From NCBI RefSeq assembly GCF_012927185.1, contig NZ_JABBGB010000002.1:868001-932000 (forward strand): a DNA stretch of 64,000 bases. The letters are read 5' to 3'. Positions 19,001 to 27,600 of the stretch are shown here, in pieces (the first letter of the stretch is position 1; the number at the start of each line of letters is the position of its first letter). Source of the DNA: Pseudoflavitalea sp. G-6-1-2. Lineage in GTDB: Bacteria > Bacteroidota > Bacteroidia > Chitinophagales > Chitinophagaceae. A program made the translations under genes and the position numbers. The notes beneath the pieces are model-generated. The model was not told the origin of the DNA and did no database searches. It was given only the letters and a program-made list of their open reading frames with translations.

Positions 19001-19450
19001 ATCATCGATATTTAACTTGTAATCCTGCCAGGTACCACTAGGAAGTGTAGGTACATAGGATCCAACAGCAGGAGGCAAATTCGTGGGAGACATGGGAGAA
19101 TACATATAACCCTCGGGGAAAAACTCGTTTGCAATTTTTCCTACAATCAACATGTCGTTACGGCCATGTTCATTCGAAGTACTCTGATCATCTGGTTCAC
19201 CATACTGTACCCGAGAAATAACACCACCTGCATTGAGCGACCACCCCGCACCTACATTGGATGCATATTCATTTAGCCGAACACCGTTCCCATATACGTA
19301 GTTCATTGAGATATCAACACTCAACCGGTTTCTTTCATCAGTATTCTTAAACAATGGAATATTAACTTCAGCGCTACCAGTAGGGAGATTCACCTGAGCT
19401 GACACAGTTATAGTCAGACACAAGAATGTCAGAAAAACAAAATTTTTCAT
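16025..19450 (-). CDS. secreted SpvB/RHS-like N-terminal-half protein
   Basis: A 1,141-residue secreted protein with a signal peptide (FVFLTFLCLTITVSA, residues 4-18). Its start resembles the SpvB/Tc-toxin B-type entry: LPTGSAEVNIPLFKN, then GNGVRLNEYASNVGAGWSLNAGG. Long beta-rich regions follow. A hydrophobic segment near the middle (GGTIEMVIVYIVLRILDEIL) could be a membrane or packing helix. The C-terminus returns to YD-repeat style (YYEYDEFGRLKKI) and then stops, so it lacks a core or toxin domain. The DUF6443/RHS gene starts 10 bases later, the usual two-gene arrangement in which the two halves probably assemble together at the cell surface. Confidence 0.85.
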   Translation of the reverse strand: MKNFVFLTFLCLTITVSAQVNLPTGSAEVNIPLFKNTDERNRLSVDISMNYVYGNGVRLNEYASNVGAGWSLNAGGVISRVQYGEPDDQSTSNEHGRNDMLIVGKIANEFFPEGYMYSPMSPTNLPPAVGSYVPTLPSGTWQDYKLNIDDREQDRYLFQFGGRTGQFIIGKNKEVKIIGDAKLNVSFVETNMLQQNVRTKISSFTIRDEQGIEYKFDQLELSTVFEYRKTSNLQMLSNLTAKRNPVNYRDKIVTKWFLSEIKNPLTQKKVSFTYEPYTITAEGPRQVTAQTVYIGNTPKKSMQFLKTTIESRTQRLKRIDMPDNKSVTFDYGIQRADLPGEYALHVIKIFQGYKLLSGYNFSYEYMSRTELWPLNRQFNEWEWRWTRLCLKQIQKFGSSNGTIPPYRFSYNIPYNSTVVNLPPTMTFQTDHFGYWGTLITDVFETNNGTASYINGQIFTEKVIHPKDDQLMPSLGMLNKVTYPEGGSITYEYELNQAEASTYSSKYSGGVRVKRTTIYDGEDHAKDIVKEYRYTNTDGTSSAFGYEKPIYGESKVFRQYKHSKDGGYGENAKEFTTSLAINLLMSRAQAMSAGTLGGAMFNVTMGGTIEMVIVYIVLRILDEILGDNFHDYDVAMVHLDNLNLGNPLPQMYSRVEVVDIVQSGTSPVTNGKVVYEFTSDQEYPFRSGGPMTAPYSMGKQRYAPWLYGNMKTATWYNASGKKVKNITNEYNSIAYEYLDANFASRAWVPNRYIIGFYLRAYDETEDQFITSEVYYPLLGRMELKNSTVTLFNSLEQPVQSNTTNYTYNQGNYLVQTVAVADSKGDISGSTTYYSSDYNVSGVINDMKLNNILQVPLSVNIWKQNAADGERKLISSTVTEFGRIPNGDFQPVKTFQSELTIPLENSIASTIKFSTSNLTGYDYLKPSSTHIYDGSGHMTEVVTNFGGARKCRLYDYNGLEVVAECINATTSDIRYTSFEADGKGGWEYDPQSILYDEPGPTGTRVYNLTFGTVNTKIATGNRKFILSFWSKGGPVTVNAPTPKSPVRTSVPISGWTYYEYELENITLQDNIGLSGNVMLDELRLYPANSILSTSTWLPGIGKESECDVNGRITYYEYDEFGRLKKIMDQNRNLLKAFEYNYKN

Positions 19451-19465
19451 AAATTCAACAGTAAA

Positions 19466-19651
19466 TTAAGCCACAACCACCGTGATTTCCGGATTGACAT
19501 AAATCACCTGAACATCCGCTGGCGCAGCATTCAATAAATAAAATCGGAAATTATGTGCATATTCACCGCCATGCGTGGTTGCAAAAAACCGGGGCTGAAA
19601 GTCGACGCAAAGGAGAAGAAAACTGCAATGAATAAAGATCAATTGTTGCGT
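19466..19651 (-). other. possible C-terminal gene fragment upstream of the RHS operon
   Basis: This 61-codon open stretch without a start Met ends HNFRFYLLNAAPADVQVIYV and NPEITVVVA, then TAA. The second half looks protein-like, but the first half is not convincing. It may be the eroded 3' end of a lost gene, or chance. The same region must hold the RHS operon promoter, which I could not place with confidence. Confidence 0.25.
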
Positions 19652-19729
19652 TCACTCATTCGCATAAATGGATTTAGGTGATCCTAAGGTAAAACTTTTT
19701 ATTTAGCTGGCAGATTATACAACAACATT

Positions 19730-21628
19730 TTATTCTCCCATATACTCCCAGGCGCTTTTGTATGCGTCGTGCTGTTCTGCATAGCCGATGAAACCAGCAT
19801 AATATTCGTGCTGACTTAGCGTAGCGCTGTCTCCTACCACAACAAGTTTCTTTCTTGCGCGCGTCATGGCAACGTTCATACGGCGGATCTCGCTGAGAAA
19901 TCCGATACGGTTATCGTTGTTGCTGCGCGTCATGCTAATGAGCACAAGGTCGCGCTCCTGCCCCTGGAAACTATCGATGGTATTCACCGTGATCTTTGCA
20001 GCGTGCGGTTGCAGCACGGATGAATGTTGCAGCAATTCTTTCAGCGCATCGATCTGTTTGCGATAGGGAGAGATGATACCAATCGTTGGAAAGTCTTTAT
20101 CCCACTGCTTTTCAGCTGCCAGTTGTTGAAGATACTTAATACAGAAAGCTGCTTCTTCAGGGTTGGAAGTAGCAGTGCCGGTGGTCTCTTCTTCGAAGCC
20201 GCATCCTGCAGTATCGATAAACTGCAAAGGATGTTCATCGTTGTGCAATGTATGGCCGGCAACACTTGCATGTGCCTTCAGTTCGTTATCGTAAAATGTT
20301 GCCGCGGAATATCCCATGATCAGTTGGTTCATGCGGTATTGTTCGTTCAGCATCACTACGGAATCCGGATGGAGTGTTACAAGTTTTTCCAGCAGTGTAT
20401 TGCTCAGTCCGTTCTTTGCTGCTTCATTGGATTTCACCGTGGGCGGCAGTTGCAGGTGATCGCCTGCAAGAATGAGTTTGCGCGCTTTGATCACAGGCAC
20501 CCAGGTGGCGGGCTCCAGTGCTTGTCCGGCTTCATCGATCACTACGGTATGGAATTTTTTATCGCGCACGAGATAATGATTGGCGCCGATCAGCGTGGCC
20601 GTGATCACATTCGCTTTCGCTATCAGATCATCCACGATGTATTGTTCGGTTTTCTCCACCTGCTTCATTATGTCACGTGCTGCATCGAAGAGCGCTTTGC
20701 GCTGATCGCGTTCCGCTTTGCCGAAACTCCGTTTGTATTTATGGGCCATGTCTTTGAACTCGCTGGCCTGTTTCTTCATCTTTTTGATCTCTTTGTTGCC
20801 ATTGTGCTCAACCATTTTATGATCCATGGTAAGCATCTGCAAACGCTCGCTCACGCGCGCAGGATTGCCTATGCGCAACACATTGAGCCCTGCATCGGAT
20901 AACTTCTCACTGAGCAGGTCAACCGCAGTATTGCTGGGAGCCACTACCAGTATCTGTTGTTTATCTTTTTTCACCAGCGCTTTGATGGCCTGCACCAGCG
21001 TGGTGGTTTTGCCGGTACCGGGAGGACCATGCACAATGGCGAGATCTTCAGCCGAAAGTATCTTGTTCACAGCTGCTGCCTGCGAAGCATTCAGTGCAGG
21101 GAATTCAACGGGTGATGCGTATGTTTCGAATACGGGAGTCTGAGACCCGGTGAGGATGCGTACCAGTTTCCCTTCTTCTTTTTTCTCGTTGAGCGCAATG
21201 GCCTGTTTGATGGCCTGCTGCATTTCGTCGTAACTGTTATCGTCGAAAAGCAGATCCACACCGAGTTTGCCGTTGCGGGTCCATTCGGGGAGTTCGTCGG
21301 TGCGCAGGGTTATTTTGATTTTGTTGGCGCCAACATAATTCACTACACCTTCCACACGATCTTCGTCACGGTTATGATTGGAGAAAAGTGCGGCGGATGT
21401 GCCGGTCCGGAACTGATGCTGGATATCCTGATTGGTAGTGCGTTCCAGCTCCACCGTTAGATAGTCTCCTTTGGTGGGTTCGGTATCGCGGATGGCAACG
21501 GGGTACCAGCTAAGGCCAGCCGAACGGCGGTCGTTTACGGAAAGCTTTGTATGGAGCTGACGGTAAAGGGCTTCATCTTCCTGCCGCTCGGTTTTGAGCA
21601 GATCGAGCAGCTTTTTGAAATAATCCAT
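19730..21628 (-). CDS. SF1B DNA/RNA helicase, Upf1/IGHMBP2-like
   Basis: A 632-residue superfamily 1B helicase of the family related to human IGHMBP2/SMUBP2. The N-terminal accessory domain (residues 1-170) is followed by motif I GPPGTGKTTT (201-210), motif Ia (VVAPSNTAVDLL), motif II VIDEAGQALEP, motif III GDHLQLPPTV and motif IV/V regions (IGIISPYRKQI, VNTIDSFQGQERDLVLIS). Motif VI MTRARKKLVVVGD closes the core. It is expected to unwind DNA or RNA 5' to 3'; its role in Bacteroidota is unclear. It stands alone, with a TACCTTTG box only four bases before the ATG, so the message is predicted to be leaderless. Confidence 0.93.
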   Translation of the reverse strand: MDYFKKLLDLLKTERQEDEALYRQLHTKLSVNDRRSAGLSWYPVAIRDTEPTKGDYLTVELERTTNQDIQHQFRTGTSAALFSNHNRDEDRVEGVVNYVGANKIKITLRTDELPEWTRNGKLGVDLLFDDNSYDEMQQAIKQAIALNEKKEEGKLVRILTGSQTPVFETYASPVEFPALNASQAAAVNKILSAEDLAIVHGPPGTGKTTTLVQAIKALVKKDKQQILVVAPSNTAVDLLSEKLSDAGLNVLRIGNPARVSERLQMLTMDHKMVEHNGNKEIKKMKKQASEFKDMAHKYKRSFGKAERDQRKALFDAARDIMKQVEKTEQYIVDDLIAKANVITATLIGANHYLVRDKKFHTVVIDEAGQALEPATWVPVIKARKLILAGDHLQLPPTVKSNEAAKNGLSNTLLEKLVTLHPDSVVMLNEQYRMNQLIMGYSAATFYDNELKAHASVAGHTLHNDEHPLQFIDTAGCGFEEETTGTATSNPEEAAFCIKYLQQLAAEKQWDKDFPTIGIISPYRKQIDALKELLQHSSVLQPHAAKITVNTIDSFQGQERDLVLISMTRSNNDNRIGFLSEIRRMNVAMTRARKKLVVVGDSATLSQHEYYAGFIGYAEQHDAYKSAWEYMGE

Positions 21629-21632
21629 CGCG

Positions 21633-21640
21633 CAAAGGTA
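21633..21640 (-). promoter_or_regulatory. TAnnTTTG minus-7 box of the helicase gene
   Basis: Minus strand TACCTTTG followed by CGCG and then the ATG. This is one of the clearest predicted leaderless starts in the window. Confidence 0.6.
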
Positions 21641-21764
21641 CGCACACGGGGCGGCATTTGAGGAAAAGGTGCATTTCGGGTGAACAACTTACTGGCACTG
21701 AATGCCCTAGTTATCAGTTCATATAACTATTTTTATTATATTCATGATCATTAAATCGATAACT

Positions 21765-22445
21765 ATGGTACAGAAATTCATGGCTGAGTTTTTTGGAACC
21801 TTCTGGCTTGTGTTGGGTGGTTGCGGCAGCGCCCTGATTGGAGCATCCTTTCCCGGAGCAGGCATTGGCCATCTGGGTGTGGCGCTTGCATTCGGATTAA
21901 CGGTGCTCACTATTGCCTATTCACTCGGAAGAGTTTCAGGGGCTCACCTCAATCCGGCAGTCTCCATTGGCTTATGCATTGGAGGCAGATTGCCTGTTAA
22001 GGACCTGGTACCTTACATCATTGCACAGGTGCTGGGCGGTATCGTAGCAGCCGCTGTGCTGTATGTGATCGTAACCGGTAATGGCAGCAGCATCGGAAAC
22101 TTTGCAGCCAATGGTTATGGGGCACATTCGCCCGGTGGTTACGACATGAAGTCGGCCTTCGTAACAGAAGCAGTGCTGACATTTATGTTCCTGATCGTGA
22201 TCCTTGGCTCAACCGACAGCAGAAATGGTACAGGAAAATTTGCAGGGCTGGCCATCGGCCTTACCCTCACGCTGATCCACCTCATCAGCATTCCGGTAAC
22301 CAACACTTCTGTAAACCCCGCACGAAGCATCAGTCAGGCCCTCTTCGTGGGCGACTGGGCAATGTCACAACTCTGGCTGTTCCTGCTTGCTCCTGCACTG
22401 GGTGCAGCACTCGCAGGCATTGTGTACAAAGCATTGTGGAAGTAG
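21765..22445 (+). CDS. aqpZ: aquaporin Z
   Basis: Inner-membrane water channel of the MIP family, 226 residues, six transmembrane helices plus two half-helices. Both NPA boxes are intact: HLNPAVS (NPA at residues 63-65) and TSVNPARS near residue 185. The narrow-filter signature with His and Arg, as in AqpZ, is consistent with water rather than glycerol selectivity, since the Asp residues typical of glycerol facilitators after the second NPA box are lacking. The ATG at 21765 is chosen because [19 protein letters not shown] is the family start; an in-frame ATG at 21744 adds seven residues. Followed by two successive terminators. Confidence 0.94.
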   Translation: MVQKFMAEFFGTFWLVLGGCGSALIGASFPGAGIGHLGVALAFGLTVLTIAYSLGRVSGAHLNPAVSIGLCIGGRLPVKDLVPYIIAQVLGGIVAAAVLYVIVTGNGSSIGNFAANGYGAHSPGGYDMKSAFVTEAVLTFMFLIVILGSTDSRNGTGKFAGLAIGLTLTLIHLISIPVTNTSVNPARSISQALFVGDWAMSQLWLFLLAPALGAALAGIVYKALWK

Positions 22446-22473
22446 TTGATCAGAACCTTTACATAGAAATCGG

Positions 22474-22499
22474 AGCCCCTGATTGTTCAGGGGCTTTTT
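22474..22499 (+). terminator. intrinsic terminator of aqpZ
   Basis: Perfect AGCCCCTGA / TCAGGGGCT stem with a four-base loop followed by five T, 29 bases after the stop codon. Confidence 0.93.
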
Positions 22500-22546
22500 G
22501 TTGCTTACCGATGCCCGTTTTCAAAGTGAAAGCCAATTCAGCTCAC

Positions 22547-22554
22547 TATATTTC
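22547..22554 (+). promoter_or_regulatory. possible minus-7 box upstream of the fucosidase gene
   Basis: TATATTTC, one base off TAnnTTTG, directly before the second hairpin. If used, transcription would begin inside the 5' arm of that hairpin. Confidence 0.25.
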
Positions 22555-22555
22555 C

Positions 22556-22587
22556 AATCGGCTGCAAGCATGCAGCCGATTTTTTTG
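22556..22587 (+). terminator. second strong terminator hairpin, in the fucosidase leader
   Basis: Perfect 10-bp stem AATCGGCTGC / GCAGCCGATT with a six-base loop and a T run, ending 35 bases before the fucosidase ATG. It is either a backup terminator for aqpZ or a leader attenuator. Confidence 0.85.
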
Positions 22588-22622
22588 TTCTCTTACCGGT
22601 TCAAAACCATCGCTGCCCTGAT

Positions 22623-24404
22623 ATGAAAAATCTTGCCACCATTACCGCTCTGCTCCTGCTTCAGATTAGTTTGTTCTCACAAACCATGGACGAAATGTGG
22701 GACAATCGTTCTTCCGGAAAAGAACACTCCAATATCAAATGGTTCAAAGACGCCAAATTCGGCATGTTCATTCACTGGGGATTGTATTCCAAACTCGGCG
22801 GAGAATGGAAAGGGAAGAAATATTACGGCAGTGGCGAATGGCTGATGAGCCAGGCAAAAATCCCCGTGAAAGAATATGAACAAGTGGCAGCAGCATTCAA
22901 TCCTGTTGACTTCGATGCAGAAGAGTGGGCACAGCTTGCAGCCGATGCCGGAATGAAGTACATGGTGATCACCGCCAAACATCACGAAGGCTTTTCCATG
23001 TACGATTCAAAAGCCACCAATTTCGATATTACTGATGCCAGCGCTTACCACAAAGATCCCATGAAACCCTTATCTGAAGCTGTTCGCAAACGAGGACTGC
23101 AATTTGGATTCTATTACTCGCAATTTCAGGACTGGTACGAACCCAACGGCGGAAAGAACAGCTGGGACTTCAATGAGTCTAAGAAAAACTATCAGCTCTA
23201 TTATCAGCAGAAAGCCATTCCGCAGATCAAAGAATTGCTCACGCAATACGGCCCGCTTGGCATTCTCTGGTTCGATACTCCGGGTGGCATGACCAAAGAA
23301 CAAACACAACTGTTCATCGATTCACTTCGCCTGCTTCAGCCGGGATGCCTGTTCAGCAGCCGCGTTGGCCATGGACTGGGCGATTACAAAGACTTTGGGG
23401 ATTCGGAACTGCCTCCCACTCCCATCAAAGGCGCATGGGAATCGCTGTACACGCATAACGACTCCTGGGGATTTATCCGCCATGATCTCAATTTCAAAAC
23501 ACCTGAAGCGATTGTACAATTGCTGGCGCATGTTGCATCGCGTGGAGGCAACCTTCTGCTGAATGTTGGACCGGATGGCACAGGCAAGATACCAGCATAC
23601 AGCATCAGATACCTGAAAGAAGCCGGCAAGTGGCTGCGCACATACGGTGCCTCGATCTATGGAAGCACATATGGACTGATTGCCGATCAGCCCTGGGGCG
23701 TAAGTACATCAGCTCCCGGCAAACAGTTCCTGCATGTGCTGCATCAACCGGATAACAGAAAAATATTTGTGCCGCTTCAGCAAAACATTCGCATCAAAAA
23801 AATATACCTCCTGAAAAATAAACAGCCATTGCAGTTTACACTGCGTGGTACAGATCTTTCCATACAACTGCCTGCATCACTCCCCTCTTCGCCGGATGAA
23901 GTAATTGTGATGGAGTATGATGGCAAACTCCCTGAGCCATCGCTGAAAACGCCAGTTACAGTTTCTGCTCATTACCCTCAAAATCAACTGGAAGTTGTAC
24001 GCGCAACACTTAAAGGAAAGCCATCTATGAAAAGCCTTACCTACAGCCACTATTACGGCGACTGGAAACATACCGACTGCATCACGGATCTGAAAGACAG
24101 TACAGATGAGATCGCATTTCCGATTAGAATCACAAATGCCGCAGACTACAAAGTGATACTCGAATATGCCTGCGACCCCGCATCAGCAAAACAGGAAGGC
24201 ATTGTTTACTTCAATGAACAACCGGTTTACTTTCGCACATTGAAAACAGGCAGTTTCGAAAAAACGGCGCCATTGATGTTCATAAAGCATAACATTGGAA
24301 CTGTGAGTGCAAAACCTGGGCTGGCCACTATCAAAATAAAGCCACTGATTAACGGCAATGAATTGTTGAAGTTGAAAGCGGTTATCCTCGAGCCGGTGAA
24401 ATAA
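22623..24404 (+). CDS. GH29 alpha-L-fucosidase
   Basis: A secreted 593-residue glycoside hydrolase with a signal peptide (residues 1-19, ending SLFSQ), predicted to release alpha-linked L-fucose. The catalytic barrel spans about residues 35-360. It starts FKDAKFGMFIHWGLYS and holds the substrate-binding AKHHEGFSMYDS. The nucleophile Asp218 lies in GILWFDTPGG, and LLNVGPDGTG near residue 315 is also typical. A C-terminal beta-sandwich (about 430-593) probably binds carbohydrate. The general acid varies between GH29 subfamilies and cannot be placed by eye. No SusC/D or other sugar gene is adjacent, so it is an isolated enzyme, not part of the SUS-like locus further right. Confidence 0.92.
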   Translation: MKNLATITALLLLQISLFSQTMDEMWDNRSSGKEHSNIKWFKDAKFGMFIHWGLYSKLGGEWKGKKYYGSGEWLMSQAKIPVKEYEQVAAAFNPVDFDAEEWAQLAADAGMKYMVITAKHHEGFSMYDSKATNFDITDASAYHKDPMKPLSEAVRKRGLQFGFYYSQFQDWYEPNGGKNSWDFNESKKNYQLYYQQKAIPQIKELLTQYGPLGILWFDTPGGMTKEQTQLFIDSLRLLQPGCLFSSRVGHGLGDYKDFGDSELPPTPIKGAWESLYTHNDSWGFIRHDLNFKTPEAIVQLLAHVASRGGNLLLNVGPDGTGKIPAYSIRYLKEAGKWLRTYGASIYGSTYGLIADQPWGVSTSAPGKQFLHVLHQPDNRKIFVPLQQNIRIKKIYLLKNKQPLQFTLRGTDLSIQLPASLPSSPDEVIVMEYDGKLPEPSLKTPVTVSAHYPQNQLEVVRATLKGKPSMKSLTYSHYYGDWKHTDCITDLKDSTDEIAFPIRITNAADYKVILEYACDPASAKQEGIVYFNEQPVYFRTLKTGSFEKTAPLMFIKHNIGTVSAKPGLATIKIKPLINGNELLKLKAVILEPVK

Positions 24405-24519
24405 TGGAGATCAACAGTTATCAGCATAACCATATGAGGCTGCTACAGAGTTAAACCCAATAAAATCCTGCGGTTAATGCAAATAAATAATTGGAGTTGG
24501 TTTTGAGTCGGATTCTGGC

Positions 24520-24527
24520 TATTTTTG
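24520..24527 (+). promoter_or_regulatory. possible promoter box of the second RHS locus
   Basis: TATTTTTG matches TAnnTTTG, with a TTTTG about 15 bases upstream. It lies 165 bases before the RHS ATG in the 287-base gap after the fucosidase gene, in which nothing else is evident. Confidence 0.3.
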
Positions 24528-24691
24528 GCTCCATTAACAATACCCTAACCAAATGCAATCCATAATTACACTATTGTTTTTTCGTTCTGCACCTAACTGA
24601 TATAGTTTCAGCCCAGTTAAATCATCTGTTATTGTCAGCCCCGATACAGATCAGAGCTTGTTTCTGATAGTAATCTGTATTTCATAACCCC

Positions 24692-27600
24692 ATGCACCTG
24701 ATTCTTATGATTTTTAGCACCAGTGCAAACCTGACCAAACTTATCCTTTTGAGCCTGACAGCATGTTTTACATTCGCTGTCAGCAATGCTCAGACGCCGG
24801 AGCCGCTTCCGGTTCCTTACAGTGCCACCACCAAAGTAAATTACGTGAGATCATGGAGTGCAAAAACTCCTGAAACAGATCCATCAGTATTTGTGACCAA
24901 AGGGGTTAAAGAAGTAATGCAATCGACCGAATATCTCGACGGATTGGGAAGACCAATTCAAACAGTAGTAAAAAAAGGAGCCGTTGTAAATGGCAATCAG
25001 GTTGACCTTGTTACGCCGGTTGTATATGATAACTTCGGTCGCACACCACTTCAATACCTTCCTTTTGCTGCTACAGCCGTAGCGGGGGGTGGCACTTTGA
25101 ATGATGGCAATTTCAAATTGAATCCATTTCAGCAGCAGGCGACCTTTGCCGGTGCTCAATATGAAGGAGAGAACTACTTTTACTCAAAAACAGAGTTTGA
25201 AGCGTCGCCGTTGAGCAGACAGACCAAAATGATGGCTCCGGGAAATAGCTGGGTTGGGCAATCACGGGGAGTTGAATCAAAATACTGGCTCAACACCGCC
25301 ATCGATGATGTGAAGATCTGGCAGGTTACCGAACAACCCAATGGATATGCATCGTATCAGGTAACTGGCGTATATCCCGCTGGCCAGTTAACAAAAGACA
25401 TCACCATTAGCGAACACCAGAAACAGCAAATAATATTTACAGATAAAAGCGGACAGATAATTCTCAGGAAAACCCAGGTAGGTAACACGCAGGATAATGG
25501 AGACGGTTCAGGCCATACAGGCTGGGTCAACACCTATTATGTTTATGACGACTTCAATAATGTTCGTTGCGTGATTCAACCCGAAGCAGTTAAAGCCATC
25601 AGCACAGACTGGCAACTGACTAATGCAACCATCCTCGCAGAACAATGCTTCCGTTACGAATATGACCACCGGATGCGTATAACTGCAAAGCAGCATCCCG
25701 GCAGAGGAACAACCTACATGATCTATGATGTTGCAGACCGGCTTGTATTTACGCAGGATGAAGCTATGCGCCAGAAAGGTCAATGGCTAACCTATCTGTA
25801 TGATGAACTGAACAGGCAGGTCATAATTGGAATCATCAATTACAGTGGTTCCCGCGCAGAACTGCAGGGATTGGTTGATATTCAAACAGCAACCACCGAA
25901 CAGGGTTCTGGCGTGGTGGCCGATAAAGTAATGTCAACACTTACGCCATCCGGCACCTATTATGCAACCAACAGCATTAGCCTTGAGCCTGGATTTGAAA
26001 GTGAAAACAATGCAAACATCAACCTTGAACTTATCAATGGAGGCGGTACGGGCGGCTCAGTTGAGATCGAAGGAGTGCAGGTAAATAGAAACCCTATTCC
26101 CAACGGAGCAGGTTTTATTGCACATACTATTACTTATTATGACAATTACCAATGGACCACTCCACTGCCTGCAACATTAAAAACTTTCAGCACAACTGAA
26201 GTGAGCAGTCATTTCTATGCTGCTACCAATTCTTCTCCCTATGCACAGGAAGTTGTTGCCTCAAACAATACAAAGGGCATGGTAACTGGAAGTAAAACGC
26301 TTGTACTCGGCAGCAACCCACTCAAATATATTACCAGCGTACATTTTTATGATGAAGATGCCAGACTGGTGCAGCTCCGCACCCAAAACTATACAGATGG
26401 CTTGGATGTCTCCACCTCTCAATACGCGTGGAACGGGCAATCCCTGGTGGCAATAGCCCAACAGCAAAAGCTGGGCACCAACCCACAAACGCATATGGTA
26501 ATCACAAAACCAAACTATGATGATTATGGAAGAGTGATGAGTATCAAAAAATCAGTCAGCAGTACCATTGGCGGCGTAACAATTTCAAAACCCGAAACTG
26601 AAATAATTACGCAGGAATATAACGCACTGGGCCAACTGAAAACAAAATCATTTCCTCTTGTAAATGAGTCGGTGGTATTCGATTACAACATTCTGGGATG
26701 GGTGCTTGGAGCAAACAGGGATTATCTGAAAAACGACAACTCAACACATAAATTCGGATATGAATTAGGATATGATAAGCCAGCAACCTCTGTTGCGGGA
26801 ACCAGCTTTGCCAATCCGCAATTCAATGGCAACGCCAGCGGAACAGTTTGGCGCAGTGCGGGAGACGGAGAAAAGAGAAAATACGATTACAGCTACGATA
26901 ACCTGAACAGGCTTACTGCTGCTGAATTTGGCCAATTTAAGAATGGCAGTATTGACCAGAACTCCAATCTCAACTTCAGTGTAAGAAATATCACCTATGA
27001 CTTCAATGGGAACATTCTTACCATGAACAAATACGGATGGAAACCGGGCACTGCTGCAGGTTCCCCAAGTGTACTCATCGATGAGCTTCAGTATAATTAT
27101 TTTGCCTATACCAATAAGCTGAAAAACGTAATCGATGCTAAAAATGATCCGCTGACAAAACTGGGCGACTTCAGAAGCTCACAAACTTATATGAGTGCTC
27201 TTGGCGGAGCTAAAACTCCAGGCGCCACCGATTATTCATACGATGTCAATGGCAATCTCAACAAAGACCTCAATAAAGATATTGGCGATGCGGGCACAAC
27301 AGGCATTATCTACAATTACCTGAACCTCCCTGTACTGATTACTTTCAAAGGAGCTGCCGGCAACAAGGGCACAATAGAATATACCTATGACGCCAATGGC
27401 AATAAATTGAAGCGCATATTGACAGAGGATGGAAAAGCTCCCAAAATCACAGAGTTCCTCGGAAATATGGCATATGAAGATGACAAATTACAATACATCG
27501 GTTTTGAAGCAGGCCGTATCAGATTAATTCAAAAGACACTCGAACAAGGCGGAACTGTTAACGAGTATGTGTATGATTATTTCCTGAAAGATCAACTCGG

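Noticed and set aside
22623-24404. Fucosidase as part of a polysaccharide utilisation locus
   Set aside because: No SusC/SusD pair, other glycosidase or sugar regulator is adjacent. The only SusCD pair is about 28 kb away with no glycosidases.
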